Positions 44,508 through 56,196 are shown, counted from the stretch's first letter. The stretch: DNA of 64,000 nucleotides from Paraburkholderia phytofirmans OLGA172 (GCF_001634365.1 NZ_CP014578.1:3224001-3288000), one strand, 5' to 3'. The notes: generated by a model not told the origin, from the letters alone. Program-made: numbers and translations.

Positions 44508-44774
44508 GGCTGGCGGCGCACCCGGCGACGGGCGCGCTGAGATGACAGGAAAGCGGTCATTTTAGTGCGCCAGCGGGTTATTTGTTTTTCGCTTTGGTAT
44601 TTGCTTCGCGGGTGGTTCAACAGACCCATGTTTTCGTCGCAAGGCGGCGGACAACCTTGCCGTGCTGGCACTTGCGCTTGCGAGATCGGTTGACGCCGAG
44701 GAACGCGCCGCTTTGCTCAAAGCCGGTGCCGGTAGCCTCGACTACGCATCAGCGTGCACAGTTCGCACAGGCCG

Positions 44775-46070
44775 TTAGTTGCAGCCGCAATCGGGCGTGC
44801 GACCGTTACCACGCGGCACGCGCGCCACGATCATCAGACCGACCGCGCCCAGCAGCAACGCCCCCGCCGCCAGCCACAGCGCCGGCGAAAAAGACCCCGT
44901 GTGGTCGGCTATCGGTGCAGCCACGAGCGGACCGACGATCTGACCCACGCCATACGCCGCCGTCGCATAGCCCATCAGGCCAGCCGCATTGTCGCCGCGC
45001 AGACGCCGCGCTTCGCGCATCGCGAACAGGGTGATGGCCGTAAATGGCAGGCCAATCAGGATGCTGCCGAGCGAGAAGCCGCCTGCCGTGGGCCAGACGA
45101 TGCCGAGCGCAATGCCGGCGGCTTGCAGCAAGTAACAACCGGCGAGCAGCGTGCGGTTGTCCCAATGCACCGGCAAGCGTGCCGCGAGCAACGCACCGAC
45201 GATCAAAGCCGCGCCGAACATCGGCCAGAACAGATCGGGCCAGGACGAGCCCGGCAGGGCGTGGCGCGCGATCACCGGCAGGAACGTCGCGGTGATGATG
45301 TAGCCGAAACCGGGCACGCTGTAGAGCAGGATCAGCCAGAAGGCATCGGCGCGGTGAGGGAAATGGCTTGTGGGGGGGCGTTGGCTGGCGGCCGGGCGTT
45401 GGCTCGCATGCGCGGCGGTGGTTGCCGCGCTCGTGGCACGCGCCGCGCCTGCTGAGGTGATATCGGTCACGCTCCCAAACACGCGCCAAACCGCGATCGA
45501 AAGCACCGCCGCGATAAGCCCGAAACCGACCCAGCCCGCCGTCGCGCCGTAGCCGCCCGCGGCGCTGACCAGCAAGCCCGTCCCGACGATGCCCACGCCC
45601 GGGCCTGTATAGATCACCCCGCTCCACCCGTGCGCGCCAAGTTCGGCGAGCCGCCGCAGGCCCCACTGCGAGGCAAACACGAAGGTCCAGGCGCTGATCG
45701 CGCCGGCAACGAAGCGCACGACGGCCCACACCCAGAATTGGCTTGTTACGCCCATCGCCAGTGTCAGCAAAACCGTCGCCACAAGGCCCGCCCGCACCAT
45801 GCGCGCCGGCTCGACGCGCAATGCCGCGCAGGTGAGCGCACCGACGAAATAGCCCGCGTAGTTGAACGACGCGAGCCAGCCGCCATGCTGGATATCGATC
45901 TGCGGCTGGCCGAAGGCGCTGCCGTGAAGCATCAGCGGCAAGAGCGGCGTGAACGCAAAACGGCCGATACCAAGCACCACGGCCAAGGTGACCATGCAGG
46001 CAAAGGCCGCGCGGCGGGCGCTGTGACGTTCGGCAGGGATGTCGTGCGCGCTGGAAGCGAGATTGTTCAT
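44775..46070 (-). CDS. YbfB/YjiJ-family MFS transporter
   Basis: A 431-residue transporter with about 12 helices; VVLGIGRFAFTPLLPLML near the N terminus is diagnostic for the YbfB/YjiJ group. A hydrophilic Ala/Ser/Arg linker of about 35 residues separates the two six-helix halves. ATG 46070 was chosen because the frame upstream crosses the divergent LysR gene. The last residues (RTPDCGCN) form a small Cys-containing tail. Substrate unknown; divergence from a LysR regulator suggests control by it. Confidence 0.9.
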   Translation of the reverse strand: MNNLASSAHDIPAERHSARRAAFACMVTLAVVLGIGRFAFTPLLPLMLHGSAFGQPQIDIQHGGWLASFNYAGYFVGALTCAALRVEPARMVRAGLVATVLLTLAMGVTSQFWVWAVVRFVAGAISAWTFVFASQWGLRRLAELGAHGWSGVIYTGPGVGIVGTGLLVSAAGGYGATAGWVGFGLIAAVLSIAVWRVFGSVTDITSAGAARATSAATTAAHASQRPAASQRPPTSHFPHRADAFWLILLYSVPGFGYIITATFLPVIARHALPGSSWPDLFWPMFGAALIVGALLAARLPVHWDNRTLLAGCYLLQAAGIALGIVWPTAGGFSLGSILIGLPFTAITLFAMREARRLRGDNAAGLMGYATAAYGVGQIVGPLVAAPIADHTGSFSPALWLAAGALLLGAVGLMIVARVPRGNGRTPDCGCN

Positions 46071-46188
46071 GAGCGGACGGTAAGTGGATTCGGGCCGGCA
46101 AGCACCGGTTTCTTCAATCCATATTAGCTTGACCTCTCCATCACGAAAAATGAATAATTCGGATACCAACCATCGCCAGGAGAGAACC

Positions 46189-47100
46189 ATGGATCTGGCC
46201 GCCTTGACCATTTTTCGTGCGGTCGTGCGCGAAAACGGCGTCACGCGCGCCGCTGCCAAGCTCAATCGCGTGCAATCGAACGTCACGACGCGCATTAAGC
46301 AACTCGAGGAGCAACTGGGTACCGACCTGTTCATCCGCGATGGCCGGCGCCTCGTTTTGACGCCGGCTGGCGAGACGCTGCTGCCCTACGCGGAGCGCCT
46401 GCTCGCGCTCGCCGACGAGGCGCGCCATGCGGTACGCGAGGATCGTCCAAGTGGGCGCTTGCGTTTGGGCACGATGGAAAGCGTCGCGGCGACGCGTCTG
46501 CCTGGCTTGCTCGCGCGTTATCACCAGCAGTGGCCGGATGTCGCACTGGAACTCGAAACTGGCACGACCGGTAAGTTGATCGAGCGGGTCCGCGAATTCG
46601 AAGTGGATGCGGCGCTGGTGGCGACCCCGCCGGATCCTGCCGCGCTCGGTGAATTGTTCGAGACGGTGCCGGTTTTCCGCGAAGAGCTGGTGATGCTGTC
46701 GCCGCGAGGCCATCGGCCGATTCGCGACGTGCGGGATATTGCCTTATCGACGCTGATCGCTTTCGAGCGTGGGTGTGCTTACCGGGCGTACATCGAGAAG
46801 TGGTATCTGGAGCACGGGGTGAGGCCGGCTCGGGTGCTGGAACTGGGTTCCTACCATGCGATTGTGGCTTGCGTGGCGGCTGGGGCCGGGGTGGCCGTGG
46901 CGCCCAGGACAGTGCTGGATTTGCAGGCCGACGCCAGCAATATCGCAGTTCATGAGCTTCGCGATATTGGCGCGATCGAAACGCTTCTTGTCTGGCGACG
47001 GGGGCATTTTTCGTCCGCGCTCAATGCGCTGCGGCAGACGCTTGTGTCGGGAGAGGATGCAGTAGCGTTACCTACCGCCGCACCGGCAGGCGTTGCTTGA
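46189..47100 (+). CDS. LysR-family transcriptional regulator
   Basis: A 303-residue LTTR. The N-terminal winged helix contains MDLAALTIFRAVVRENGVTR and NRVQSNVTTRIKQLEEQL; the remainder is the periplasmic-binding-protein-like effector domain. CAGGAGAGAAC directly precedes ATG 46189. It is divergent from the YbfB-type MFS gene with a 118-base spacer. The 3' third uses more G- and T-ending codons than the 5' part. Confidence 0.93.
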   Translation: MDLAALTIFRAVVRENGVTRAAAKLNRVQSNVTTRIKQLEEQLGTDLFIRDGRRLVLTPAGETLLPYAERLLALADEARHAVREDRPSGRLRLGTMESVAATRLPGLLARYHQQWPDVALELETGTTGKLIERVREFEVDAALVATPPDPAALGELFETVPVFREELVMLSPRGHRPIRDVRDIALSTLIAFERGCAYRAYIEKWYLEHGVRPARVLELGSYHAIVACVAAGAGVAVAPRTVLDLQADASNIAVHELRDIGAIETLLVWRRGHFSSALNALRQTLVSGEDAVALPTAAPAGVA

Positions 47101-47245
47101 TGCTTTGCCTGCGTGTCGGAGAACGCTAACCGCCACAGCAGTCGGCCAGGTTGATGCACGGCAAGACACGCCAAGGCTAAAAACAACTCGAGCCACGCGG
47201 GACGCAACAACAACCCACGCCCCGCATGGCTCAATCAAACCCGAA

Positions 47246-49870
47246 TCAGAGCTGGGCTTCGACCCACCCCTTCACGCCCGCCAGTGCCGCCGGCAGATTC
47301 GCCGGCTCCGTGCCACCCGCTTGCGCCATGTCCGGCCGACCGCCGCCCTTGCCGCCGACTTGCTGCGCAACGAAGTTGACCAGCTCACCGGCCTTGACCT
47401 TCTTGCTGGCGTCCGCCGTCACACCGGCGATCAAGCTCACTTTGCCGCCCTCGACCGAGGCCAGCACGATCGCCGCGCTCTTCAGCTTGTCCTTCAGCTT
47501 GTCGACAGTCTCGCGCAGCGTTTTCACGTCCGCTCCCTCGAGCGTGGCAGCCAGCACATGGACGCCTGCCACTTCGATTGCCTGACCGGCAAGCTCGTCG
47601 CCCTGGCTCGAAGCCATCTTCGACTTCAATGCGCTCAGTTCTTTCTCCAGCGACTTCACCTGATCCTGCACCTGCACGATCCGCTGCGTCAGTTCCGACG
47701 GCTGCGCCTTCAACACGGCCGCAGCCGCATTGATCCGCGCGTCGAGATCCTGCACGAAGCGCACGGCGTTATCGCCCGTGATCGCTTCCACGCGACGAAT
47801 GCCCGCAGCCACGCCGCCTTCCATCACAATCTTGAACAGGCCAATGTCGCCCGTGCGATGCACGTGCGTACCGCCGCACAACTCGCGCGAGAAACCGAGG
47901 TCGAGCACGCGCACTTCGTCGCCGTACTTTTCGCCGAACAGCGCCATCGCGCCGCCCTTTACCGCTTCGTCGAACGGCATGACCTTCACAATGCCCGGCG
48001 CGTTCGCCAGCACTTCCGCGTTGACGATCGCTTCGACCTGACGGATCTGCTCGTCGGTCATCGGCGCGTTGTGCGCGAAGTCGAAACGGGTCTTGTCCGC
48101 GTCGACCAGCGAACCCTTTTGCTGCACGTGCGAGCCGAGCACTTCGCGCAGCGCCTTGTGCATCAGGTGGGTGGCCGAGTGATTGCGCTCGGTGCGGGCA
48201 CGACGCACTGCATCGATTTCCGCCTTCACGACGTCGCCGACTTTCAGCGTGCCCTGCTCGAGGGTGCCGTGATGGCCGACCACGTCCGCCTGCACCTTCA
48301 GCGTATCGGCTACCGCAAAGCGCACGCTCGCATTAGCCAGCACGCCCTGGTCGCCGACCTGGCCGCCTGACTCCGCGTAGAACGGCGTGTGGTCGAGCAC
48401 GACGACCGCCTGCTGGCCGTTGCTGACTTCCTTAACCGACGCGCCGTCGACATACAGCGCGATCACTTTCGCGTCGTCGAAGATGATTTCTTCGTAGCCG
48501 TGGAACGTAGTCTTCGCACCCGAGTATTCGAGGCCCTGCGCCATCTTGAATTTGCCCGCCGCGCGCGCCTGTTCGCGCTGACGCGCCATCGCTTCGTCGA
48601 AGGCGGCTTCGTCGACCGTCACTTCGCGTTCGCGGCAGACGTCTGCCGTCAGATCGAGCGGGAAACCGTAGGTGTCGTGCAGCTTGAACGCCAGTTCGCC
48701 GTCGAGCATCTTGCCGCCCTTCGCTTCCAGATCGGCCAATGCGCTTTCGAGAATCGACATGCCGTGCTCGATGGTCTCGAAGAAGCGCTCTTCTTCCTGA
48801 CGCAGCACGTCGGTCACGCGTTGTTCCGCGTCCTTCAGTTCCGGATAGGCGCCGCCCATTTGCGCGACGAGGTCCGGCACCATGCGGTGGAAAAACGAAC
48901 CCTTCTTGCCCAGCTTGTAACCGTGGCGGATCGCGCGGCGCACGATACGGCGCAGCACGTAGCCGCGGCCTTCGTTGCCCGGAATCACACCGTCGACGAT
49001 CAGGAACGAGCACGCGCGGATGTGATCGGCGATCACCTTCAGCGAGTTGTTCGTCAGGTCGGTCACGCCGGTTTCGCGGCCCGCGGCCTTGATGAGCGCC
49101 TGGAACAGATCGATCTCGTAGTTGCTGTGCACGTGCTGCAGAACCGCGGCGATACGCTCGAGACCCATGCCCGTGTCGACGCACTGCTTGGGCAGCGGCG
49201 TCATGTTGCCTTGGGCGTCGCGGCTGAATTGCATGAACACGAGATTCCAGATCTCGATGTAGCGGTCGCCGTCTTCCTCAGGAGACCCCGGCGGCCCGCC
49301 CCAGACCTCCGGGCCGTGGTCGTAGAAAATTTCCGAGCAAGGGCCGCACGGCCCGACGTCGGCCATCTGCCAGAAATTGTCCGACGCGTAGCGCGCACCC
49401 TTGTTGTCGCCAATGCGGATGATCCGCTCGACCGGCACGCCCACTTCCTTCGCCCAGATGTCGTGCGCTTCGTCGTCTTCGTGATAGACGGTGACCCACA
49501 GCTTGTCTTTCGGCAGTTGGTACACGCCGGTGAGCAATTCCCACGCGTAGTGGATCGCGTCGCGCTTGAAGTAGTTGCCGAACGAGAAGTTGCCCAGCAT
49601 TTCGAAGAACGTGTGGTGACGCGCGGTGTAACCGACGTTTTCCAGATCGTTGTGCTTGCCGCCGGCGCGCACGCTGCGCTGCGCGGTTGTGGCGCGCGAA
49701 TACGGACGCGATTCCGCGCCGAGGAACACATCTTTGAACTGCACCATTCCCGAATTGGTGAAGAGCAGTGTCGGGTCGTTGCCGGGCACAAGGCTCGACG
49801 AGCGAACGATCGTATGGCCCTTCGATTCGAAGAACTTGAGGAATTTCTCGCGGATTTCGGCGGCTTTCAT
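47246..49870 (-). CDS. alaS: Alanyl-tRNA synthetase
   Basis: An 874-residue class II synthetase. [20 protein letters not shown] is motif 2, the editing domain carries [17 protein letters not shown] and [13 protein letters not shown] zinc ligands, and the C-Ala domain ends with [15 protein letters not shown]. All expected parts are present at normal length. ATG 49870 starts [27 protein letters not shown] at 49957-49962 on the minus strand could be its -10 element. Confidence 0.97.
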   Translation of the reverse strand: MKAAEIREKFLKFFESKGHTIVRSSSLVPGNDPTLLFTNSGMVQFKDVFLGAESRPYSRATTAQRSVRAGGKHNDLENVGYTARHHTFFEMLGNFSFGNYFKRDAIHYAWELLTGVYQLPKDKLWVTVYHEDDEAHDIWAKEVGVPVERIIRIGDNKGARYASDNFWQMADVGPCGPCSEIFYDHGPEVWGGPPGSPEEDGDRYIEIWNLVFMQFSRDAQGNMTPLPKQCVDTGMGLERIAAVLQHVHSNYEIDLFQALIKAAGRETGVTDLTNNSLKVIADHIRACSFLIVDGVIPGNEGRGYVLRRIVRRAIRHGYKLGKKGSFFHRMVPDLVAQMGGAYPELKDAEQRVTDVLRQEEERFFETIEHGMSILESALADLEAKGGKMLDGELAFKLHDTYGFPLDLTADVCREREVTVDEAAFDEAMARQREQARAAGKFKMAQGLEYSGAKTTFHGYEEIIFDDAKVIALYVDGASVKEVSNGQQAVVVLDHTPFYAESGGQVGDQGVLANASVRFAVADTLKVQADVVGHHGTLEQGTLKVGDVVKAEIDAVRRARTERNHSATHLMHKALREVLGSHVQQKGSLVDADKTRFDFAHNAPMTDEQIRQVEAIVNAEVLANAPGIVKVMPFDEAVKGGAMALFGEKYGDEVRVLDLGFSRELCGGTHVHRTGDIGLFKIVMEGGVAAGIRRVEAITGDNAVRFVQDLDARINAAAAVLKAQPSELTQRIVQVQDQVKSLEKELSALKSKMASSQGDELAGQAIEVAGVHVLAATLEGADVKTLRETVDKLKDKLKSAAIVLASVEGGKVSLIAGVTADASKKVKAGELVNFVAQQVGGKGGGRPDMAQAGGTEPANLPAALAGVKGWVEAQL

Positions 49871-50165
49871 AGCGTGCGGGGGACGGGTTTGCCAGTTCCC
49901 TGGCTGTTACCGGCGGCATCATGGGATGCGCCAACTGTTTGTTTCTTAAACGACTGATTATACGGGATCGGCGCCCGCGCGCGGCGCCTGCCCCGTACCG
50001 TTGGCCATTCGGCCAGGTTTGGCCGGGTAGCGAGCGACCCGGCAAGCCGCGCCATGCGTCCTATGCCGTTCGGCCGACTGCGCCCCTGCGCGGGAATCGC
50101 TTAAGATTGCCCAAATCGACGGCGTCTTACGCGCCGCTTTGGCTACCTAGGAGAAATTGAAAAAT

Positions 50166-51386
50166 ATGGGCGCTCTCAGTCATATCCGTGTGCTGGACCT
50201 CACACGCGTGCTCGCCGGCCCCTGGTGCGCACAAACGCTCGCCGATTTCGGCGCCGACGTCATCAAGATCGAACGCCCCGAAGTTGGCGACGACACCCGC
50301 CACTGGGGGCCGCCGTACCTGAAAACACCCGAAGGCGCCGACACGCGCGAAGCCGCCTATTACCTCGCGGCGAACCGCAACAAGCGCTCGGTCACCGTCG
50401 ATATCGCTTCGCCGGAAGGCCAGCGGATCATCCGCGAACTGGCCGCGCAAAGCGACGTGGTACTGGAAAACTACAAGGTCGGGCAGTTGAAGAAGTACGG
50501 CCTCGATTACGCGTCGCTCAAAGAAGTGAAGCCGGATCTGATCTACTGCTCGGTGACCGGCTTCGGCCAAACCGGGCCGTATGCGCAGCGCGCCGGTTAT
50601 GACTTCATCGTGCAAGGCATCGGCGGCTTTATGAGCGTCACCGGCGAGCGCGATGGCCAGCCGGGCGGCGGCCCGCAAAAGGCCGGCGTCGCGATTGCCG
50701 ACCTGATGACCGGCATGTATTCGACCATCGCCGTGCTCACCGCGCTCACGCACCGCGACCGGACGGGCGAAGGCCAGTACATCGACATGGCGCTGCTCGA
50801 CGTGCAGGTGGCCATGCTGGCCAACATGAATTCGAATTACCTGGCGAGCGGCCAGCCGCCCGCGCGCTGGGGCAATGCGCATCCGAACATCGTGCCCTAT
50901 CAGACCTTCCAGACCAGCGACGGCTGGATCATCGTCGCGGTCGGCAACGACGGCCAGTTCCGCAAGTTCGCCGAGGCAGGCGGCCGCCCCGAACTCGCCA
51001 ACGACGAGCGATTCGCAACCAACCCGGCTCGCGTGCGCCACCGCGACATACTCGTGCCGATCCTTGCCGACATGGTGCGTCTGCAGGGCAAGCAGCAATG
51101 GATCGCGGCGCTGGAAGCGGCCGGTGTGCCGTGCGGGCCGATCAACGATCTGGGCGAAGTGTTCGACAACGAGCAGGTGGTGGCGCGCGGCATGCAGGTC
51201 GATCTGCCGCATCCGTCGGGCGGCACGGTAAAACTGGTGCGCAATCCGATCAATATGACCGGCACGCCGCCCGAAGCGCTGTCCCATCCGCCAATGCTCG
51301 GCGAACACACCGACAGCATCCTGCGCGACGTGCTCGGCTATGACGAGGCTCGGATTGCCACGCTGCGGGAACAGTCAGTGATTTGA
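50166..51386 (+). CDS. CaiB/BaiF-family CoA-transferase
   Basis: A 406-residue class III CoA-transferase that moves CoA between carboxylic acids. VLDLTRVLAGPWCAQTLADF and IKIERPEVGDDTR are the family's N-terminal signatures, and VAIADLMTGMYSTIAVL includes the catalytic aspartate. AGGAGA at 50149-50154 supports ATG 50166 rather than TTG 50157. Substrates are unknown; the sequence resembles the succinyl-CoA/dicarboxylate subgroup only loosely. Confidence 0.9.
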   Translation: MGALSHIRVLDLTRVLAGPWCAQTLADFGADVIKIERPEVGDDTRHWGPPYLKTPEGADTREAAYYLAANRNKRSVTVDIASPEGQRIIRELAAQSDVVLENYKVGQLKKYGLDYASLKEVKPDLIYCSVTGFGQTGPYAQRAGYDFIVQGIGGFMSVTGERDGQPGGGPQKAGVAIADLMTGMYSTIAVLTALTHRDRTGEGQYIDMALLDVQVAMLANMNSNYLASGQPPARWGNAHPNIVPYQTFQTSDGWIIVAVGNDGQFRKFAEAGGRPELANDERFATNPARVRHRDILVPILADMVRLQGKQQWIAALEAAGVPCGPINDLGEVFDNEQVVARGMQVDLPHPSGGTVKLVRNPINMTGTPPEALSHPPMLGEHTDSILRDVLGYDEARIATLREQSVI

Positions 51387-51500
51387 GTCCGGCTGGGATT
51401 TGAGACCGGCTGAGGCGGCGCCGGCTTTCAGTGACACTCTGACGACGGCGGCAAGCTCCAACCTGCGCTGAAAGGCCGCCGGATCAGCGCAAATGCGAAC

Positions 51501-52061
51501 TCACCGCCGCTCGCCCAACGAAGCCAGCCAGCGCCGCCCCTCGTCCCAATCGCCGAGCCCGCTGTCGGCATTGATGTGGCCACGCGGGCCGATATCGATC
51601 CAGCGGCTGCCCCACGCGCCCGCGCAGCTTTGCGAGAACGGCACGCCGCCGTACGGATCGTCGCTGCTCGACACAACGATGCTCGCAAACGGCAGGGGCG
51701 TAAGCGGAACCGGCGCGAAACCGCTGGCATCCTGCGGAAAATGTGCCCCGGACGGATCGGGCACGGCCACCAGCAACGCGCCCGCCACCTTCGCAAGCTG
51801 GGCTGCGCTTGCGTACTGCGACGCCCAGAAGGCGGTCGTCAGGCAACCAAGGCTATGCCCGGCGAACACCACTGGGGAGTCCGCAGCGGCCACTGCGGCG
51901 TCGAGCGTGCGGCACCATGCGTCGCGCGCCGGATGGTCCCAGTCCGGCATCTGCACGCGCACAACGGCGGGATCGAGCGCTTCCCAGCACGTCTGCCAGT
52001 GCCCCGCGCCGGAATTCTGGTAGCCCGGCAGCACGAGTACGTTTAGTTTTTGTCCGCTCAT
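51501..52061 (-). CDS. RBBP9/YdeN-type alpha/beta hydrolase
   Basis: A 186-residue small serine hydrolase. VLVLPGYQNSGAGHWQTCWE opens the fold, VVFAGHSLGCLTT holds the nucleophile serine, SSSDDPYGG the aspartate and RGHINADSGLGDW the histidine, so the triad is complete. ATG 52061 is preceded by GGGGAATGCG; the frame opens further to 52103 without a site. Substrate unknown. Confidence 0.9.
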   Translation of the reverse strand: MSGQKLNVLVLPGYQNSGAGHWQTCWEALDPAVVRVQMPDWDHPARDAWCRTLDAAVAAADSPVVFAGHSLGCLTTAFWASQYASAAQLAKVAGALLVAVPDPSGAHFPQDASGFAPVPLTPLPFASIVVSSSDDPYGGVPFSQSCAGAWGSRWIDIGPRGHINADSGLGDWDEGRRWLASLGERR

Positions 52062-52227
52062 CGCATTCCCCGTTGCAATTCGTTTTTTAAGCGCGCTTTT
52101 CAAGTGGATTTCTCAAGCGCGTTTTCAAGTTCGCTTTCTCAGTATGTCTCCACGGCTCGCATCGGCAATCTGTCTCCGCAGTCCGCGTCTACAATTTTTT
52201 GCTTCGCCGGGCCGAAGAAACCGCGCT

Positions 52228-53982
52228 TCATGGCATCACGCGGGCCACGCCCACGCCGCGCGGATCGGCCGCCGGTTCAGGCGTCGGCCCTTCGACGCGA
52301 ATCATCTGTACGTCCCCGTTGAACGACTGCCCTTCCAGCGTGTAGCCCTTGGCCTTCAACTGGTCGGCCAACTCGCCCGAGATCGGATGGAATGGCTCGA
52401 AATAGATCGTATTCGGCGGCAGCAACTGATGATGGAATCGCATCGCGGCCAAAGCGTCGGCGGGCATCATATTGAAGTCGTACAGATTCGTCATCACCTG
52501 AAAGATCGACGTGAGGATTCGCGAGCCCCCGGGCGTGCCGATCACGAGCGACACCTTGTTGTCCTTCAACAGAATGGTCGGCGTCATCGACGAAAGCGGC
52601 CGGCGTCCCGGGGCCACCGTGTTCAGGTCGTCGGCCGTTGCGCCGGACGGGCTGGCGGCAGCCGGTTTGGTGACGAAGTCATCCATCGCATCGTTGAGCA
52701 GGAAACCGCCGCCGTCCACCACCACGCCGGAACCAAAAGACCCATTCAGCGTGTACGTGTTCGACACGGCGTTACCCCATTTGTCGACCACCGAAAAATG
52801 CGTGGTTTGCGCTTTTTCCGGCAACGCATCGCCGAAGCCGCCTTTGACGGGCGTAGCGCCCGGCACCTCGTCGGGCTTCACTTCATCGGCGCGTTGCGCG
52901 AGGTAGGCGTCATCGGTCAGTTTGCCGACCGGCACCTTGTACGAATCGGGGTCGCCGATGTATTGCTGGCGATCGGCGAACACGCGGTCTTCGATCTGCG
53001 CGATCAGATGGATATACGGCACGGAATTCAACTCGAGCCCATCGAACGCCTGCTTCAGATCGGCCTTCATCTTCAGCATCTGGATCAGGCCGATGCCACC
53101 CGAACTCGGCGGCGGCGCGGTCACGACCTTGTAGCCGTTCCAATCGGCGATGAGCGGCTGCCTCCAGACGGCCTTGTATTGCATCAGATCCTGCTTCGCG
53201 ACCAGACCGTGGCCGTACATCTGCTGGGCGATCAGATCCGCTGTGCGGCCTTCGTAGAACTCGCGGCCGCCATCGCTGGCAATGCGCGAGAGGGTTTGCG
53301 CGAGTTCAGGCTGGCGGATCATCACGCCTGCCTTCAGATTCGAGAAGTAAGCGTCGAAGTTGGTCTTGCCTGCGAAATTCTTCGCCGCCACGTCGTGGCG
53401 CTGCTGCAACCACGGCTCGACCTGGAAGCCGTCGGTGGCGTAACGGATCGCGGGCGCGAGCACCTGCTTCCATTTCAGCTTGCCGAAGCGCTGCTGCGCT
53501 TCCCACATGCCCTCGACGGTGCCCGGCACAGCCACCGCGCGATGGCCGACGCGGCTCATACCCGGTACGAGGTTGCCTTTATCGTCGAGGTACATGTCGC
53601 GGGTCGCCTGCTGCGGCGCGCGCTCACGGTAGTCGAGAAAATACGGTTTGCCGTCCATGAACACCGTCATGAACCCGCCGCCACCGATGTTCCCCGCGTC
53701 CGGACACGTCACGGACAGCGTGAAGGCGATAGCGGCAGCGGCGTCCACCGCGTTGCCGCCGGCGGCAAAGATCTGCTGCGCGGTGTCGGCGCTGTAGCGA
53801 TCGGCCACGGCCACCGCCGACGCGTCCAGCACGGCCTTTGCCGGGGGCGTTTTCGCGAGCGCGGGGGCCGTCGCGACGAAACTGCCGGCGAGCGCGGTGA
53901 ACACGGCCGTGACCGTCACGATGCGGGCAAAAGACCAAATGGCGAATGGCGCGCGAGGCGCGTCGTGCGGCGAGACGGACAT
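52228..53982 (-). CDS. ggt: Gamma-glutamyltransferase
   Basis: A 584-residue exported Ntn-hydrolase that cleaves gamma-glutamyl bonds of glutathione and related peptides. A signal peptide occupies about residues 15-42 (VTVTAVFTALAGSFVATAPA). The self-cleavage and catalytic threonine lies in QTTHFSVVDKWGNAVS, followed by LNGSFGSGVVVDGGGFLLND as in other GGTs. I chose ATG 53982 with GGAG nine bases upstream; ATG 54012 and further starts are open but not supported. Just downstream of the stop, 52088-52140 has a short imperfect duplication. Confidence 0.93.
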   Translation of the reverse strand: MSVSPHDAPRAPFAIWSFARIVTVTAVFTALAGSFVATAPALAKTPPAKAVLDASAVAVADRYSADTAQQIFAAGGNAVDAAAAIAFTLSVTCPDAGNIGGGGFMTVFMDGKPYFLDYRERAPQQATRDMYLDDKGNLVPGMSRVGHRAVAVPGTVEGMWEAQQRFGKLKWKQVLAPAIRYATDGFQVEPWLQQRHDVAAKNFAGKTNFDAYFSNLKAGVMIRQPELAQTLSRIASDGGREFYEGRTADLIAQQMYGHGLVAKQDLMQYKAVWRQPLIADWNGYKVVTAPPPSSGGIGLIQMLKMKADLKQAFDGLELNSVPYIHLIAQIEDRVFADRQQYIGDPDSYKVPVGKLTDDAYLAQRADEVKPDEVPGATPVKGGFGDALPEKAQTTHFSVVDKWGNAVSNTYTLNGSFGSGVVVDGGGFLLNDAMDDFVTKPAAASPSGATADDLNTVAPGRRPLSSMTPTILLKDNKVSLVIGTPGGSRILTSIFQVMTNLYDFNMMPADALAAMRFHHQLLPPNTIYFEPFHPISGELADQLKAKGYTLEGQSFNGDVQMIRVEGPTPEPAADPRGVGVARVMP

Positions 53983-54464
53983 CCGAGAAACTCCGGGAAC
54001 TAAGGTTGCCATGTTGCCCGAACGGAAAGCGTCCATGCAAGGCGGCCCAAGGGGTGAGGCTGCCTGCGCCCAGCCGGGCGCGCTGCACGACAGGGCGCAG
54101 GCCGCGCAATCCAACAGATTGGGCGAGGCGCGGGTGGACAGCGTGGCCGCCTGACGTGCGCCGCACGAGCGCAATGCGGCGCCGGGGGAAAAATCAATGG
54201 GCGAACATGCTGCCCGTGCGCGGCGAGTGGCGAGTGCGCCGCCCGCATCCTAAGTCGCCGGCGCATGCGCCAACTAAACGTTTTACCTCCTGTTACAGCA
54301 GCTTAAATGCGGCTTGCAGGATCCCGCCCACCCCTAAAAACCGCCCGAAACCGGCTCAAACGTTGGCCGCTCGCCGCAGTCGCCTGCCGCGAGCGAACGC
54401 GTCAGGTAGAATTAACAGATAAGTGGGCGCATTGCGCGTCCCCGACCGACTTTCACCTTCTCGC
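53983..54464. other. Divergent spacer ggt / glnS
   Basis: This 482-base GC-rich spacer has no credible gene. Towards glnS it contains TAGAAT (54407-54412), a plausible -10 hexamer 53 bases before the start codon, without a clear -35. Arg- and Ala-rich open frames here look like composition artefacts. Confidence 0.5.
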
Positions 54465-56174
54465 ATGAATACCGAACGCAACGACGCGCCAGCGGCATCC
54501 AATTTCATCCGTAACATCATTGACGACGACAACCGCACCGGCAAGTGGGGGCAGCGCGTCGAAACGCGCTTTCCGCCTGAGCCGAACGGCTACCTGCACA
54601 TTGGTCACGCCAAAAGCATCTGCCTGAACTTCGGCGTGGCGCGCAGCTACGGCGGCGTGTGCCATCTGCGCTTCGACGATACGAATCCGGAAAAGGAAAG
54701 CGTCGAGTACGTCGACTCGATCATCGACTCCGTGCGCTGGCTCGGTTTCGAATGGGAAAAAGACGGCAAGGAACAGCTTTATTTCGCGAGCGACTATTAC
54801 GACAAACTGTACGAATTCGCCGAACTGCTGATCGAACGCGGCAAGGCGTATGTGGATAGCCAGTCGGCCGAAGAAATGCGCGCGAACCGCGGCTCGGCCT
54901 CCGAAGTCGGCACCCCGTCTCGCTTCCGCGAGCGTTCGGTGCAGGAGAACCTCGACCTGTTCCGCCGCATGAAAGCCGGCGAGTTCAAGGAAGGCGAGCA
55001 CGTGCTGCGCGCGAAGATCGACATGTCGTCGCCGAACTTCAACATGCGCGACCCGGTCATCTACCGCATCCGCTTTGCGCACCACTACCGCACCGGCGAC
55101 ACCTGGTGCGTGTACCCGATGTACGACTACACGCACTGCATCTCGGACGCGTTGGAAAACATCACGCATTCGCTGTGCACGCTCGAATTCGAAGACCACC
55201 GTCCGCTGTACGACTGGATTCTGAACGAGCTGGCCGAAGCCGGGATTTTCACGCGCCCGCTGCCGCAACAAATCGAGTTTTCGCGTCTGAATCTCACCTA
55301 TGCGATCACCAGCAAGCGCAAACTGCTGCAGCTGGTGACCGAAGGCCATGTCGAGGGCTGGGACGATCCGCGCATGCCGACCATCGTCGGCGTGCGCCGC
55401 CGCGGCTTCACGCCGGAGGCGATCCAGTTGTTCTGCGAGCGCATTGGTGTCACCAAGGTCGATTCATGGATCGACATGAGCGTGTTCGAAGGCGCGCTGC
55501 GCGACGATCTGGACGACAAGGCGCCGCGCATCGCGGCCGTGCTCGACCCGCTCAAGCTGATCATCGACAATTTCCCTGAAGGCGTGACCGAGCCGTGCAG
55601 CGCCCCGGTCCACCCGCATCATCCGGAACTGGGCCTCCGCGAGTTCCCGATCTCGCGCGAACTGTGGATCGAACGCGAGGACTACAACGAAACGCCGCCG
55701 AAGGGCTACTTCCGCCTGTTCCCGGGCAACAAGGTGCGCCTGCGCTACGGCTACGTGATCGAGTGCATCGGCGCGGACAAGGACGAGAACGGCAACATCG
55801 TCGCAGTCCACTGCAACTACTTCCCGGACAGCAAATCGGGCACCGAAGGCGCGAACACCTATAAGGTCAAGGGCAACATTCACTGGGTCAGCGCCGCAGG
55901 CGCGTGCCCGGCCGAGGTGCGCATTTACGACCGGCTGTTCAAGGAACCGCAGCCAGACGCCGGTGGCCGCGATTTCCTCGAAGCGCTGAATCCGGATTCA
56001 AAGCGCGTAGTCAACGCCTACCTGGAACCAGGTGCGCGCGAAGCGCTGCCGGAACAGCGCTATCAGTTCGAGCGCCATGGCTATTTCGTCGCCGACCGCG
56101 TCGATTCGAAGCCGGGCAAACCCGTGTTCAATCGCATCGTCAGCTTACGCGACAGTTGGGGCAAGCCGGCGTAA
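54465..56174 (+). CDS. glnS: Glutaminyl-tRNA synthetase
   Basis: A 569-residue class I synthetase. [20 protein letters not shown] holds the HIGH motif (45-48) and [15 protein letters not shown] the KMSKS-equivalent loop. The C-terminal beta-barrel anticodon domain is complete. ATG 54465 gives [19 protein letters not shown], the usual start. A six-copy 14-bp tandem repeat begins 22 bases after the stop codon. Confidence 0.96.
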   Translation: MNTERNDAPAASNFIRNIIDDDNRTGKWGQRVETRFPPEPNGYLHIGHAKSICLNFGVARSYGGVCHLRFDDTNPEKESVEYVDSIIDSVRWLGFEWEKDGKEQLYFASDYYDKLYEFAELLIERGKAYVDSQSAEEMRANRGSASEVGTPSRFRERSVQENLDLFRRMKAGEFKEGEHVLRAKIDMSSPNFNMRDPVIYRIRFAHHYRTGDTWCVYPMYDYTHCISDALENITHSLCTLEFEDHRPLYDWILNELAEAGIFTRPLPQQIEFSRLNLTYAITSKRKLLQLVTEGHVEGWDDPRMPTIVGVRRRGFTPEAIQLFCERIGVTKVDSWIDMSVFEGALRDDLDDKAPRIAAVLDPLKLIIDNFPEGVTEPCSAPVHPHHPELGLREFPISRELWIEREDYNETPPKGYFRLFPGNKVRLRYGYVIECIGADKDENGNIVAVHCNYFPDSKSGTEGANTYKVKGNIHWVSAAGACPAEVRIYDRLFKEPQPDAGGRDFLEALNPDSKRVVNAYLEPGAREALPEQRYQFERHGYFVADRVDSKPGKPVFNRIVSLRDSWGKPA

Positions 56175-56196
56175 GCTGGGGCAATTACAGCGCGAA

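Noticed and set aside
44600..44774. Possible gene fragment (helical Ala/Leu-rich frame) between threonine aldolase and MFS genes
   Set aside because: No start codon, no recognisable motif; composition alone can produce it.
52144..54003. 619-codon plus-strand frame opposite ggt
   Set aside because: Antisense shadow of an intact gamma-glutamyltransferase gene with all its motifs.
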